64,000 nt of DNA from Leisingera aquaemixtae (GCF_019801145.1 NZ_JAHVJQ010000011.1:62001-126000); one strand, 5' to 3'. Shown: positions 33,548 through 44,470, counted from the first letter of the stretch. Notes: generated by a model not told the origin, from the sequence alone. A program made the numbers and translations.

Positions 33548-35377
33548 ATGGCGAAGGACATGCTGGCTGCAACAGGCGCGGCGGCGCTGCAGGGGCTGAT
33601 ATGGCCGGAGCTTGGCATCTGCACCGAGCAGGAGCTGTACCTGCGGCCGCAGGGGCCGGTTGCGGTGCTGCCGGATCAGCGCGAGCTGCGCTTCGAGGCA
33701 GGCGGCCATGTGTCCTTCGGCAGCTGGTTCAATCTGTTCAACCTGGAGAAATGGCAGCGCGAATGCGGGCTGCAGAGCCTGAGTTTGGAGCTGCAAGGCG
33801 AGGGCGCCTTTGAGCTGGTGGTGTTCCTGGTGCCGCGCGGCCAGTCCTGGGACCGGGTGGTGAGCACCTATGCGGAGTTTCCGCAGGACGGGCGGTTGCG
33901 GGTGGATCTGGACCATGTGCTGGCGCCCGGTTTCAGGCCCGGGGTGCTGTTCTTCGAGCTGCGCGCGATGGGGCCGGGACGGCTGTCCGGGGCCAGCTGG
34001 CAGACCCGGGACGCGCCGCGGCGGGCGCCGCAGCTGGCGCTGGCGGTCACCACCTTCAAGCGCGAGGCGGCGGTGGCGCGCACGGTGGAGCGGTTCGCGG
34101 CCTTCCGCGACTCCTCCTGGATGAAGCCGCATGTGCAGATGATCGTCACCGACAACGGCCAGTCGGTGGATCTGCCGCCGCGCGAGGGCGTCACCCTGGT
34201 GCCGAACGAGAACCTGGGCGGCGCAGGCGGCTTCACCCGCGGCCTCTTGGAGGCACGGGCGCAGGGCGCCTCGCACTGCCTGTTCATGGATGACGACGCC
34301 TCGATCCACATGCAGAGCCTGGAACGCACCTGGATGTTCCTGGCCTATGCCGAGGATCCCAAAACCGCGGTGGCCGGCGCTATGATCAGCGAGCAGCACC
34401 GCTGGGCGATCTGGGAAAACGGCGCCCGGTTCTTCGCCCGCTGCCAGCCGCTGCACATGGGCACCGACTTGCGCGACATGGCGCGGATGCTGGCGATGGA
34501 GCATGAGACGGCGCAGCCGGTGCCGGAGGATTTCTACGGCGGCTGGTGGTATTTCGCCTTCCCGGTGGCGCAGGCAGAGCACCTGGCCTTCCCGTTTTTC
34601 GTGCGCGGCGACGATGTCAGCTTCTCGCTGGCCAATGATTTCAACATCACCACCCTCAACGGGGTGGTCTCGTTCCAGGAAAGCTTCACCGAGAAGGAAA
34701 GCCCGCAGACCTGGTACCTGGACCTGCGCAGCCATATGGCGCACCACCTGAGCCTGCCGCAGATGGACGTGGGCGCGCGGGGGGTGCTGAAGATCGCCGC
34801 CTGGTTCTTCCTGCGCAACCTGCCGCGGATGCATTACGACACCCTGGCCGCCATCAACCTGGCGGTGGAGGACGTGATGCAAGGCCCCGGCTTCTTTGAC
34901 GAAAACGCCGACATGGCCGGGCGCCGGGCGGACCTGAAGGCGCTGACCACCAGCGAAGCATGGCAGGATCTGGACCCGCGCCGGGAGCTGCCGCCGGTGC
35001 GCCACCACCCGCCCGCGGCCTGGAAGCGGCATCTGATGAAGCTGACCCTCAACGGCCTGCTGATCCCTGGCTTTGCCCGGCTGGGCGGCAAGATCACGCT
35101 GGAGGCGCAGAACCGCAGCCACATCGGCTTTGCCTGGGGCGCGGCAGAGATCACCTGCCTCAATGCGGAGCGCACGAAATCCTACACCGTCCGCCATTCG
35201 AAATCTGCCGCCTGGCGCGAGACCGGGCGCTTCCTGCGCAACGCCCGCGCCTTCCTGAAGGGCTATGATGCTCTGGCCGCGGAATACCGCAGCCGCTACG
35301 GGCAGCTGACCAGCGATGACTACTGGCAGGCCAGGCTGGGCTTTGCCGCACCGCAGGAGCGGCAGGCGGCGGAGTAA
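33548..35377 (+). CDS. GlfT2-like galactofuranosyltransferase
   Basis: A 609-aa transferase with the domain order of mycobacterial GlfT2: an N-terminal beta-sandwich (about 1-155), a GT2 GT-A domain (about 160-420) with LALAVTTFKRE, PNENLGGAGGFTRG (219-232) and metal-binding DDD at 248-250, and a helical C-terminal part. GDDVSFSLAND is also typical. It would polymerise or add galactofuranose from UDP-Galf, which the Glf encoded at 40583 supplies. ATG 33548 has AAAGGAG at ideal spacing. It ends at a strong terminator. Confidence 0.88.
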   Translation: MAKDMLAATGAAALQGLIWPELGICTEQELYLRPQGPVAVLPDQRELRFEAGGHVSFGSWFNLFNLEKWQRECGLQSLSLELQGEGAFELVVFLVPRGQSWDRVVSTYAEFPQDGRLRVDLDHVLAPGFRPGVLFFELRAMGPGRLSGASWQTRDAPRRAPQLALAVTTFKREAAVARTVERFAAFRDSSWMKPHVQMIVTDNGQSVDLPPREGVTLVPNENLGGAGGFTRGLLEARAQGASHCLFMDDDASIHMQSLERTWMFLAYAEDPKTAVAGAMISEQHRWAIWENGARFFARCQPLHMGTDLRDMARMLAMEHETAQPVPEDFYGGWWYFAFPVAQAEHLAFPFFVRGDDVSFSLANDFNITTLNGVVSFQESFTEKESPQTWYLDLRSHMAHHLSLPQMDVGARGVLKIAAWFFLRNLPRMHYDTLAAINLAVEDVMQGPGFFDENADMAGRRADLKALTTSEAWQDLDPRRELPPVRHHPPAAWKRHLMKLTLNGLLIPGFARLGGKITLEAQNRSHIGFAWGAAEITCLNAERTKSYTVRHSKSAAWRETGRFLRNARAFLKGYDALAAEYRSRYGQLTSDDYWQARLGFAAPQERQAAE

Positions 35378-35400
35378 CAGCCGGAACGGCGGAAAAATGC

Positions 35401-35443
35401 AAAGGGCCCGGTTCCCGCCTTGGCGGCGGGAACCGGGCCCTTT
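35401..35443. terminator. Bidirectional terminator between convergent genes
   Basis: A perfect 19-bp inverted repeat (35401-35419 with 35425-35443) around a 5-nt loop starts with AAA and ends with TTT, so it can act in both directions. It separates the convergent GlfT2-like gene and the sulfotransferase gene. Confidence 0.85.
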
Positions 35444-35448
35444 GGTTA

Positions 35449-36444
35449 TTATTGTTCCTTTTCAGCCGCTTGATGGGCAATCACTGCCTGCATCAGCGGA
35501 GTGACCAGATCGCGCATCAGCGTGTAGCTGTCGGCGGGCAGCTCCATCCGGGCTAGCGGGATATCGGCAGCGGGCAGCGGGTCAAAAAACAGCTCCTCGC
35601 GACCGAAATAGCGCTGTGCGACGGCGCGGTTGCCGTCGGCATATTCCGTCATTACCGCGGCGCGCTGCGCTGGCGGCATCAGCCGTTCGGACTGTTTCCT
35701 GCCGCCGCCATTCAGCGCCTGGTCGATCCGGGCGCAGGCCGCAGTCAGCATTCCGCGGTAGCCGGGGGCGGCCTCATCCAGCGGCAGGCAGCGCATAAAT
35801 TCGGACATCGCGGGTGAATAGCTTTCGTTGATATGGCCCGGAGCGCTGAAGCCGCTGCGGTCCGTCAGGCCGATGCTGTCGCAGAAGGTTTCGATCGGGC
35901 CGCCTTTCATCTGGTCCCGCTCATGCACGTTCAGGATGATGTTCTCCTGCCCGAACAGCTCTTCGAGATGGCGCAGGTAGCGGTCGTAGTGGATCCAGTG
36001 GAAATCCTCGCGCAGGGCCATGAATTCATCGAAGGTGCAATGGCTCAGCTTCTTGTTCCATTGCCATTTGATGTTCTGGAAGAACCAGCTTTCCAGCCAG
36101 CTGTCCTGGCGGCGCAGGGTGAAGACCAGCTTGACGTCGAACCATTCGCGGAACGCGGCAAGAACCCCCAGGTCGTGGCGCATGCAGATGTCTTCGTCGC
36201 TGAGGATCACCGTATGGATCCGCTGCGTGCGCTTGTCCGCCCGTTCTGTAAGGGTCTGTGCCACCTCGGCCGGAGCACGCTTGCCGCTGAACAGATTGTT
36301 CATCAGCTTCAGATGGCGGCGGACCCTAAACGGGTAGAAGTAGCCCTTTGTTAGAAGTTGCGCGGAATTGGCATGAAGGTATTCCTGCAGGGCAGAGGTC
36401 GCGGTCCGGTGGGCGCCAATGTGAAGGATCAGTGTGCGTTTCAA
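35449..36444 (-). CDS. Sulfotransferase-like protein
   Basis: A 331-aa protein with a P-loop-like phosphosulfate motif at the very N-terminus (HIGAHRTATSALQ, 7-19) and a 3'-phosphate-binding-like segment FTLRRQDSWLESWF. VILSDEDICMRHD and LNVHERDQMKGGPIETFC are like proteins annotated as sulfotransferase family in marine alphaproteobacteria. The only sensible start is a TTG at 36444, as no ATG or GTG lies in frame just upstream. It stands alone on the leftward strand after the terminator. Target unknown. Confidence 0.75.
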   Translation of the reverse strand: MKRTLILHIGAHRTATSALQEYLHANSAQLLTKGYFYPFRVRRHLKLMNNLFSGKRAPAEVAQTLTERADKRTQRIHTVILSDEDICMRHDLGVLAAFREWFDVKLVFTLRRQDSWLESWFFQNIKWQWNKKLSHCTFDEFMALREDFHWIHYDRYLRHLEELFGQENIILNVHERDQMKGGPIETFCDSIGLTDRSGFSAPGHINESYSPAMSEFMRCLPLDEAAPGYRGMLTAACARIDQALNGGGRKQSERLMPPAQRAAVMTEYADGNRAVAQRYFGREELFFDPLPAADIPLARMELPADSYTLMRDLVTPLMQAVIAHQAAEKEQ

Positions 36445-36539
36445 CCTGGGTACCTGTGATGTTCTGCGGCCGACGGCCTGTGGCTTTCTAAGTGATGCTT
36501 AACGGGTTTCGACATCAAGTGCCAAAGGATATTCCTGCC

Positions 36540-37688
36540 CTACGCAGCTTTCGGCTGTGCCAGGATGGCGGCTATTTCATCCAAGGTTTCCCAGACAGCT
36601 TTGGCGTTCCTTCGCTGGGCCAGGGAGCGATCCTCGATGTCCTGGGGATCGCGCTGCGATACTGATACCTGATATTCTTGGCGCCAGGCTTTGGGCATTT
36701 TTCGGATCAAAGAAGCTATACGGGCCGCTGCCTTGTCCAGCCGGATCCTTTGGCGGGGGAGGAAATGGGCTTCGGGGGAGAAGTCCTGCCCGGTCCGGGA
36801 TGCGCTGCCGTGGCTCCGCAGCAGCTCTTCTTCGAGAACGGACTTGCCGAAGAACTGGCTGTCCAAGGCTTGTGCATCCGCTTGGAACGCCGTCAAAAGA
36901 CGGCTGGCGCTGGCCTGGTCGAGCACCGGTTTTTCGCCGCGGCGCCCGGGGACGGCGGACAGTTTGCGCTGCAGCGCGCCGCCAAGGGCTAGCCTGTGGT
37001 GGTCTGTCACCTCCCGGCCGCGCAGGACCTGCTGGACAAGGCGCAGGCCTGACAGCTCCGCCACGGAGAGCGCTTCGTTGACCGTGTCCAGGGGCAGCAG
37101 CTCGAAATCGCCGGTGCCCAAGGCGTGAGAGAGAAAATCGGACACCGCATCGCCTTCGCGCAGCGCGCTGCGCACAAAGGGGCGCAGGATCATGCCGCTG
37201 CCGAAGACCTCGCGCCAGGCCGGGAACCGTTTGGCGTAATAAAGGGTGGGTACGGTGGTGATGAAGCGGCAAAAATCCGGCAGCGAGCCGTCAAAGGTGC
37301 CGGTCTTCAGCCGCTGGCCGTAGGCTGAGACCGCGCGCGAGGCATGCGGGCGCACGTAGGAGATCGTGCGGACGGGCAGGCCGGGGAAATAATCTGCCAG
37401 CACTTCCCGCAGCCGATGCGGGCTGCGCCGGGCCAGAAACTCGGTGGAGATCACGCCGGTGCCGCCGTCGCGGGATGAGAACCAGTCCCGGAGGCTGCCG
37501 AACTGCGCCTCTACAAGGGCGGGGTCGGCGTCTGCCTTCAGCGCATTGGCAAGGGGCGCGTTGTTGAGGTGCTGCTGGGGCACCAACTGCGCAGTGCTGC
37601 AGCGCCAGGCGCCGGCGTTGAGCACCGATTGGATCGAGCTGGTTCCGGTCTTGGGGTCGCCGGTGTGTACTAGCAGATCCTGTATCAT
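36540..37688 (-). CDS. Sulfotransferase-like protein
   Basis: A 382-aa protein beginning MIQDLLVHTGDPKTGTSSIQ, i.e. a phosphosulfate-loop-like G-x-x-K-T-G-T-S at about 10-17. A later TISYVRPHASRAVSAYGQ corresponds to the 3'-phosphate-binding segment (R...S). The rest is poorly conserved. It follows two other sulfotransferase-like genes on the same strand (38381 and 37702), with 13 bp between its start and the previous stop, so the three form an operon. Confidence 0.72.
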   Translation of the reverse strand: MIQDLLVHTGDPKTGTSSIQSVLNAGAWRCSTAQLVPQQHLNNAPLANALKADADPALVEAQFGSLRDWFSSRDGGTGVISTEFLARRSPHRLREVLADYFPGLPVRTISYVRPHASRAVSAYGQRLKTGTFDGSLPDFCRFITTVPTLYYAKRFPAWREVFGSGMILRPFVRSALREGDAVSDFLSHALGTGDFELLPLDTVNEALSVAELSGLRLVQQVLRGREVTDHHRLALGGALQRKLSAVPGRRGEKPVLDQASASRLLTAFQADAQALDSQFFGKSVLEEELLRSHGSASRTGQDFSPEAHFLPRQRIRLDKAAARIASLIRKMPKAWRQEYQVSVSQRDPQDIEDRSLAQRRNAKAVWETLDEIAAILAQPKAA

Positions 37689-37701
37689 GGGTGGCTTCCC
37701 T

Positions 37702-38388
37702 TCATGCGCTGAAACGCGAGAAGTCGAAACTGCTCCAGCGGTCCTCTTCCTGTTGGGCCCAGCTTTTGTCGCTGGTCTTGTGGGCATGCTCCCAGTGGGC
37801 GGGGTCGAGCGCGAATTCGGGGGCGAAGAAATCTGTGATCTTGCTGATGGGGTCAGCAGCAATGTCGAATTCCGCCAGCCGGCCGGGCTTATCCGAGAAA
37901 TAGGCGCGGACATTGGCATGATGGCTATCGAATTCCCGCGACCAGCGGGCAAACACCTGGTCTTCGCTCTCGTTGTAGAGCGCCATGTTCTTGGACAGAT
38001 AGAGCCCGTTTGTATGGCGGGCGCGGCTGCGCAGCCACTTGGCCTTGTCACGGGTGTTGAGGATGAACTTCGCGTTCGGGTAGGCCTCGGCAATAGCCTG
38101 GAACTGTTTGAAGTTCTCGTAATGGCGCTTGGTGCGGATCAGTTCCAGGTCGAAGAAGCCGGAGAAGCGCTCAAGCCCTTCGAAAGCGGGCCTGCCGGCT
38201 GTCAGGTTGCGGTGGATCCTAGCCTGGTAGGGCGGTTTTTCCTGCCGTCCCTTGCCTTTGGACCAGTTGCAGTGCAGCGAATTGACGCCGCTGCGGTTGA
38301 ACAGCCGGGTTAGCGACAGGGTGGCGCATTTGTTGAAGCCGATCTGAACGGCAATGGTGCGCTCTTGGCTGGAGGCGGCATCAGTCAT
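37702..38388 (-). CDS. Sulfotransferase family protein
   Basis: A 228-aa protein with QIGFNKCATLSLTRLF (15-30) as phosphosulfate loop and LNTRDKAKWLRSRARH as 3'-phosphate-binding segment, the layout of the short Sulfotransfer_4-like group. The pattern FNKCATLSL, with Cys in place of the usual Gly/Ser, is common in that group. Its ATG (38388) lies 8 bases inside the end of the upstream sulfotransferase gene, so the two are translationally coupled. Confidence 0.78.
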   Translation of the reverse strand: MTDAASSQERTIAVQIGFNKCATLSLTRLFNRSGVNSLHCNWSKGKGRQEKPPYQARIHRNLTAGRPAFEGLERFSGFFDLELIRTKRHYENFKQFQAIAEAYPNAKFILNTRDKAKWLRSRARHTNGLYLSKNMALYNESEDQVFARWSREFDSHHANVRAYFSDKPGRLAEFDIAADPISKITDFFAPEFALDPAHWEHAHKTSDKSWAQQEEDRWSSFDFSRFSA

Positions 38389-39313
38389 TGGCAGCGGTCC
38401 CGTGATTGCTGGAAAAAGTGTAGCCGAAGTATTCCCAGGCCCGGACCAGATTGCGGGTCCGGTAGGCCGCGGGGAAATCGGCAATGTATTTGGCGTTGGA
38501 GTTTTTCACCGCGCAGAAGCGCTCGGCCATTGGCAAGGGCGCGCTGCGTTTTTCAAGGCCGCAGAAGGTCGCAAGCCGTTCTGCCGTGCCGCTTGGGTCT
38601 TCGCAGAAATCCTCGTAACGGGCGAGGATGCAGTCCTCGCTGAGATCCTGGAAGGCCTTCATGTAAGCGGTGTTCCAATGCGCCATGAGCTGGGGGACGG
38701 GCAGTTTGTGCCATTTGCGGGTCGACAAGGTGACGGCCCGGGGGTCTCTGGTCCATACGATGAAACGGGCATTGGGAAACAGGCTGCGGAAATAGGGTAT
38801 GCGCACGATATTGGGCGGTGATTTCTCCAGAAGTATCGGGGACTCTCCGGTTGCCCAGCTATCCCATTGGGCCAGCAGGCGGCCGGCTGTCTTGCGTGCC
38901 CGCCCAGGCTTTTTCAGCGGGGTAAATTGCATCTGCGGATAAAAAGCGAAGGCGCCGGGCCCGCCGAACGGACGTTCCGCCATATAGACATCCTGCAAGA
39001 ACTGGCCTTCGTTCTCCGGCACTTTGGCAGATTGAAAGAAGCTGACCTTGTAATGGGCGCAAAGATAGTCGTGCAGCAGCGTTGTGCCGCTGCGGTGCAG
39101 GCCGCAGATGAACACCGGACGCTTGAGTCGCACTGAAGCCGCCGGTTGGGTCCGAACCCGCCGGCGTTTCACTTGAAGACTGGACCTACCAAGAGCGTCC
39201 AGCGTTTCGCGCGCCTGGCTGAACCGGCTTTCCTGCAGGAGCCTGCGGATCGTCCGGGCAGTCTCTTCGGCTTCTGCCGCAGCATTCTGAGGTGAATATG
39301 CTGGCTTTTTCAT
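38381..39313 (-). CDS. Sulfotransferase
   Basis: A 310-aa protein with FICGLHRSGTTLLHDYL (68-84) as phosphosulfate loop and IVWTRDPRAVTLSTRKW as 3'-phosphate-binding segment, both intact. A ~60-residue N-terminal helical extension precedes the domain (TIRRLLQESRFSQARETLDAL), as in TPR-linked sulfotransferases but shortened. First gene of the leftward three-gene sulfotransferase operon. Confidence 0.85.
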   Translation of the reverse strand: MKKPAYSPQNAAAEAEETARTIRRLLQESRFSQARETLDALGRSSLQVKRRRVRTQPAASVRLKRPVFICGLHRSGTTLLHDYLCAHYKVSFFQSAKVPENEGQFLQDVYMAERPFGGPGAFAFYPQMQFTPLKKPGRARKTAGRLLAQWDSWATGESPILLEKSPPNIVRIPYFRSLFPNARFIVWTRDPRAVTLSTRKWHKLPVPQLMAHWNTAYMKAFQDLSEDCILARYEDFCEDPSGTAERLATFCGLEKRSAPLPMAERFCAVKNSNAKYIADFPAAYRTRNLVRAWEYFGYTFSSNHGTAAND

Positions 39314-39488
39314 CGTTCCCTCGTTGCGGCTGGGTCGCGGTTTGCAGTTCAGTTTCTCATAGCGGCTTGCGGGCCGCTGCTCCAGCAGGATGTGGTGGGG
39401 TGGGATGGCGGCCTATAGCGCCGTGGCAACACCCGGCCGTCAGGGAATATAGCCCTTGAAGCATTGGGGAGGGGCAGATAGTCAGAAC

Positions 39489-40376
39489 ATGGTTTTCACC
39501 CCTTGGATGCAGGATCTCACGGCTTTGAAAAACCAGATCATCGGGATTGTCCCTTTCTCCTATGCGGCGGCCGACCGGTTCCAGGCCGCTCGGGATCATC
39601 AGGACGAAACACAGCTTCTGCGGGCGTTGTTTGACGACAACCGGATCGCCTTCCGCTTCCGCATGCTGGAGCTGCTCAATGCGCATTCATTGAAGACGCA
39701 GGGCGACCGCAATTTCTCGATGATCTATCTGGTTTCCGAACGGATGCCGCCGGAACACCGGCGCCGGCTGGAGGAGATCGTCTCGGATGTGCCCGGCGTG
39801 CGGATCGTTGCGCTGCCGCAGATGCCTCTGGCCGATGCCGTGCGCCGCGCTTTCGAGCAGGTCATTGACCCGCAAGCCGAGCATGTCAGCTTGTTCCGGC
39901 TGGATGACGACGATGCGCTGGCTGTGGATTTTGTTGGCAGCCTGCGCCGCCGCGCCCGCCGTCTGATTAATGCCGGGTTGATCCAGAAACCCACGGTGCT
40001 GAGCTCCACCCGCGGTGTCTATTGGAAGAACGACGGCAAAGGGCGCTCGCAGCTGATTGATATCTGTGACCGGGTGCCGCTGTCGATGGGCTACACCATT
40101 GTCAGCCCGCGTGATGAGATTGGCCACCACTATCTGAAAGGGCACCGGGACGCGGCCATGTTCTACCCTTGTTTCATAGACCCCTCGCGGATCATGTACG
40201 TGCGGTCGGTGCATGGGGACAACGACGGCGGCATTTCGAACCTCAACCGGGGCCAGGTACTGGCGCCGGACCGCGCCCGCCAGATACTGCGCCGCCGGTT
40301 CGATCTGGATGCGGATCTGCTATTGGCGCCGGAGGGCGCGCTTGCGGGCAAGGCCTTTAGCCAGCGTGCCTCGTAG
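39489..40376 (+). CDS. Putative rhamnosyltransferase-type glycosyltransferase
   Basis: A 295-aa protein of the family often named 'putative rhamnosyl transferase' (Rhamno_transf domain). FSMIYLVSERMPPEHRRRLEEI and FRLDDDDALAVDFV (metal-binding DDDD, 139-142) followed by SSTRGVYW and VHGDND are its features. ATG 39489 is used; a TTG lies in frame at 39456 near a GGGGAGGGG stretch. It stands between the divergent sulfotransferase operon and glf. Sugar specificity is not established by the family name. Confidence 0.78.
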   Translation: MVFTPWMQDLTALKNQIIGIVPFSYAAADRFQAARDHQDETQLLRALFDDNRIAFRFRMLELLNAHSLKTQGDRNFSMIYLVSERMPPEHRRRLEEIVSDVPGVRIVALPQMPLADAVRRAFEQVIDPQAEHVSLFRLDDDDALAVDFVGSLRRRARRLINAGLIQKPTVLSSTRGVYWKNDGKGRSQLIDICDRVPLSMGYTIVSPRDEIGHHYLKGHRDAAMFYPCFIDPSRIMYVRSVHGDNDGGISNLNRGQVLAPDRARQILRRRFDLDADLLLAPEGALAGKAFSQRAS

Positions 40377-40480
40377 CGTTGTCATTTCCGCAGGTGAGAA
40401 CCGCGGCACGGCTGATGACATGGCCTGGCTCCCTGCTGCAGGGCGGGCGGCGGGGGCCTTGTTAGGGGCTCGTTCAAGTC

Positions 40481-41746
<1,266 letters not shown>

Positions 41747-41752
41747 GGGCGG

Positions 41753-41774
41753 CCCGCGCCGGCTCAGGCGCGGG
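41753..41774. terminator. Hairpin between convergent glf and sulfotransferase gene
   Basis: CCCGCGCC (41753-41760) and GGCGCGGG (41767-41774) form an 8-bp GC stem with a 6-nt loop filling the 29-bp gap between two convergent stop codons. No T tract, so the efficiency is uncertain. Confidence 0.45.
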
Positions 41775-41775
41775 G

Positions 41776-42813
41776 TCAGGGGCTTTGGCGGCGGATGAAT
41801 TTGCGCAGCCGCGCCCGGGCCTCCTCGTCCAGCAGCTCCGCCTGGCTCCAGTCCTGGCGGCGGGCTGCGCAGAGCGCATCGGTGCGGGTGGCAAACAGCG
41901 CCGCCAGCTGGCCGCGCTCGGCCTCCAGCCGCCGGGTGATCTCCTCTGCCATGGCGGCGCTCAGGTGCAGGCTGCTGCCGCGGGCGGGGCCGGGCGGGGC
42001 GCCGCGGGTGAAATCCCGTTTCAGCAGCTTCGGGCGCAGCTGCGCATAGACCGGCTGGCTGACCCGGGTCTGCACATATTCGATTTCGGCCAGCTTGCGC
42101 GGCAGGATGCGGCTGTTGCGCCGCTCTGCTGCGGCCGGGGGCGGCAGGCTGAGCAGGCTGCAGAAATCGCTCAGCATGTCCGGCGCGTCGAGGTCCGCAG
42201 GCTCGTTCGAGCGCAGGATCAGGCTGCCGGCGGGGAGCCCGGCCTGCAGCATCTGCGCAAAGCCGAGCAGCGAGGGCAGGGGAAAGCCGTAGTTCTCCTC
42301 GAAACAGCTGAGGTAGCGGCCGATGCCGGGCGGGCCTGCGGCAAAGAAGGCCGGCTTGTCGATCCCGAACAGCCCGGCGCGCAGGAACTGCGCATAGCTG
42401 GATTCCGCGAGGTCATAGGGGTTGCGGAAATAGGCAACCAGGCGGATCTGCCAGTCCGGCATCTGCTGCTGCAGCGCCTCGGCCAGCGCGGCCAGCCTGC
42501 CGGTGTAAAACGCATTGGTCCAATGCTCGCAGGACAGCAGGATGCGGCGGCAGCCGTGGCGGTCCGCCTCGGCCTCGATCTCTGCCAGGGCGGCGGGCAG
42601 GTCTTCCGCCGCCAGCCGGGCCAGCGGGATGTGGTTGCGGTAGCCGGTGGCAGAGCGGTGGCTCTGCGGGTAGCAGAGGCCAAGCTGCAGGTGCTGCTCA
42701 TAGGCCTCCGCCATGTGGCGCTGGATCGTGGTGGAGCCGCATTTGGGCAGGCCGATGTGCAGCCAGACCTGGCGCGGGCGGCGGCGGCGGGGAAGCAGGG
42801 CGCGCAGAACCAT
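41776..42813 (-). CDS. Sulfotransferase-like protein
   Basis: A 345-aa protein with VWLHIGLPKCGSTTIQ (16-31) as phosphosulfate loop and RLVAYFRNPYDLAESSYAQF as 3'-phosphate-binding segment. The HIGLPKCGSTTIQ variant is shared with HIGAHRTATSALQ and HTGDPKTGTSSIQ in the proteins at 35449 and 36540, so these three look like one subfamily. Last gene of the leftward seven-gene operon 49095-41776; its start is 7 bp from the previous stop. Confidence 0.78.
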   Translation of the reverse strand: MVLRALLPRRRRPRQVWLHIGLPKCGSTTIQRHMAEAYEQHLQLGLCYPQSHRSATGYRNHIPLARLAAEDLPAALAEIEAEADRHGCRRILLSCEHWTNAFYTGRLAALAEALQQQMPDWQIRLVAYFRNPYDLAESSYAQFLRAGLFGIDKPAFFAAGPPGIGRYLSCFEENYGFPLPSLLGFAQMLQAGLPAGSLILRSNEPADLDAPDMLSDFCSLLSLPPPAAAERRNSRILPRKLAEIEYVQTRVSQPVYAQLRPKLLKRDFTRGAPPGPARGSSLHLSAAMAEEITRRLEAERGQLAALFATRTDALCAARRQDWSQAELLDEEARARLRKFIRRQSP

Positions 42814-42820
42814 GGCGGGG

Positions 42821-43849
42821 TCAGGCCCGGCGGCGCTCTGCAGCGGGCGCCTCCAGCAGGCCGGGCAGGTTGGCCGGGGCATGGGCCGCGATCAGATGCA
42901 GGATCCGCTCATAGGCCTCCGGCTGCAGGCGACGCAGCTCAGCCCGCTGCGCGGCGGTCCGGTTGTGCTCCAGGAAACCGGCGGCGGAGGCGGCCAGGCG
43001 CGGATGCAGGCCGGGCTGCATCCGGTCCCGGATCCAGCCGATCAGCCCCAGGGTGAAGGCGTAGAACGGCAGGCCGAGGCCGCGCTCCGGTGCGCGGCGG
43101 ATTTCCTGCGCGACCGCCTCGAAGGCCTGGAACACCTGCAGCCGCTCCGGGCCGAACCGGTTGGTGAGCCGCTGGCCGGCCTCATCGACAAAATGCACCA
43201 CGCCGATATGGTCGCTGGCCAGGATGCGGCCGGCTTTGAGGAAGCTCATCCAGTGCAGCTCGACGTCGTTGTGCACCGAAATCTCAGTGCAGGTGATGCC
43301 CTGGGCGTGCAGGAATTCGGTCCGGTAGATCTTGTTCCAGGGGTAGTTCGCGGTCTGCGCCAGCTGCGCGGCGGCAGCGTCGGAGACCGGCGCCAGCGCC
43401 CCCCGGGCCAGGCCTGCGGCAGCCCAGAACGCCTGGTCATGGCAGGGCTGGCCGAACAGGCGGTCCTTTGCCAGGCGGCTGTCATGGTGCTGGAAGATGC
43501 AGAAGTCGAACTCCCCCGCCTGCGCTAGGGCGGCGCAGAGACTGCGCAGCTCGCGGGTGGGGCGGTCATCGGCGTCGAGAAACAGCAGATGCCGGGTGCG
43601 CACGGCGCGCAGCGCCAGGTTGCGGGCGGCGCCGGCGCCGCGGCCGCGGTCCAGACGCAGCACCGCCAGCCGCTCCGCCGGAAAGCCGGAGGCCCGGGCC
43701 AGGGCGGCGGCCGCCACCGGCTCGTCCGAGCCGTCATCGGCCACGATGACCTGGCGCGCCAGGTCCAGCGCCGCCAGGCTGGCCAGCAGCTGGATCAGGT
43801 GGCCGGTGTCATTGCGGACCGGAATGGCAATGGTCAGGTCAAGCGTCAT
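42821..43849 (-). CDS. Glycosyltransferase family 2
   Basis: A 342-aa inverting transferase. LTIAIPVRNDTGHLIQLLASL, VIVADDGSDEPV, GAGAARNLALRAVRTRHLLFLDADD (the DxD is in LFLDADD) and a WNKIYRTEFL segment give a standard GT-A fold. AEFLHAQGITCTEISVHNDVELHW includes the catalytic-base-like E-D region. Sits in the leftward operon between a hypothetical protein and a sulfotransferase. Donor unknown. Confidence 0.87.
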   Translation of the reverse strand: MTLDLTIAIPVRNDTGHLIQLLASLAALDLARQVIVADDGSDEPVAAAALARASGFPAERLAVLRLDRGRGAGAARNLALRAVRTRHLLFLDADDRPTRELRSLCAALAQAGEFDFCIFQHHDSRLAKDRLFGQPCHDQAFWAAAGLARGALAPVSDAAAAQLAQTANYPWNKIYRTEFLHAQGITCTEISVHNDVELHWMSFLKAGRILASDHIGVVHFVDEAGQRLTNRFGPERLQVFQAFEAVAQEIRRAPERGLGLPFYAFTLGLIGWIRDRMQPGLHPRLAASAAGFLEHNRTAAQRAELRRLQPEAYERILHLIAAHAPANLPGLLEAPAAERRRA

Positions 43850-43858
43850 GGCAGCAGC

Positions 43859-44383
43859 TCATAGCGCAAAAAGGTAAAGATGATGCAGATGGATCTGGAA
43901 ATCCTCGCAGGGGAAAAACAGCACCATCTCGCGCCAGGGGGCGGCCAGCGGCAGCTCCGGGCAGCTGTCGAGATAGAGTGCATCCAGATGGCTGGCCGGG
44001 CGCTCGGTGGCGAGGATGTGCTTGCCGAAGAAGGTGTCGGTGAAACCGCCGTCCACGGTGCCCGAGCGCAGGCAGGGGCGGATCATCCAGGGCGCGGGGC
44101 CCGCGGCGCGGCAGGCATAGCCCAGATAGGTGATATCCTGCAGCCCGCCCAGCGGCAGCGCCAAATGCAGCGCCATCCAGCCGCCGCGGCCCGTGGCCCG
44201 GGCCTCCAGCTCCAGGAACCGCCCCGGCGGTGACCGCCAACTGCCGGAAAGCCCCAGGTTAGGGTCGGCATTGAGGAACAGCCCCGGCGCCAGCTCCGTG
44301 GTCTCCGGCGCCAGCGCACCGGCGCCGTCCTGGCGCTGGAACCGGGCCAGGTCCGGAAGCGGAAGCGGGGGGGCGGTCAGCAT
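43859..44383 (-). CDS. Hypothetical protein, possible carbohydrate-binding jelly-roll
   Basis: A 174-aa soluble protein of no family I can name. It has no signal peptide. The pattern of alternating hydrophobics with GRFLELEARATGRGGWMALHLALPLGGL and the C-terminal PWREMVLFFPCEDFQIHLHHLYLF suggests a beta-sandwich. It resembles the 179-aa protein at 49270 in length and in the order of segments (a W-x-x-L/H-L line, then I-x-P/S-C/x-L-R, then a final LFFP/NIFF strand), so the two may be distant paralogues. It overlaps no neighbour but is in the leftward operon. Confidence 0.7.
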   Translation of the reverse strand: MLTAPPLPLPDLARFQRQDGAGALAPETTELAPGLFLNADPNLGLSGSWRSPPGRFLELEARATGRGGWMALHLALPLGGLQDITYLGYACRAAGPAPWMIRPCLRSGTVDGGFTDTFFGKHILATERPASHLDALYLDSCPELPLAAPWREMVLFFPCEDFQIHLHHLYLFAL

Positions 44384-44470
44384 GGGTCTGTTGTCCGGGA
44401 TGGGAAGGCGTCAGTCAACCTTTGATTGTTCTGGCCGCGGTGTGCGGCAGGGGCGGAGGGGTGGACCGCA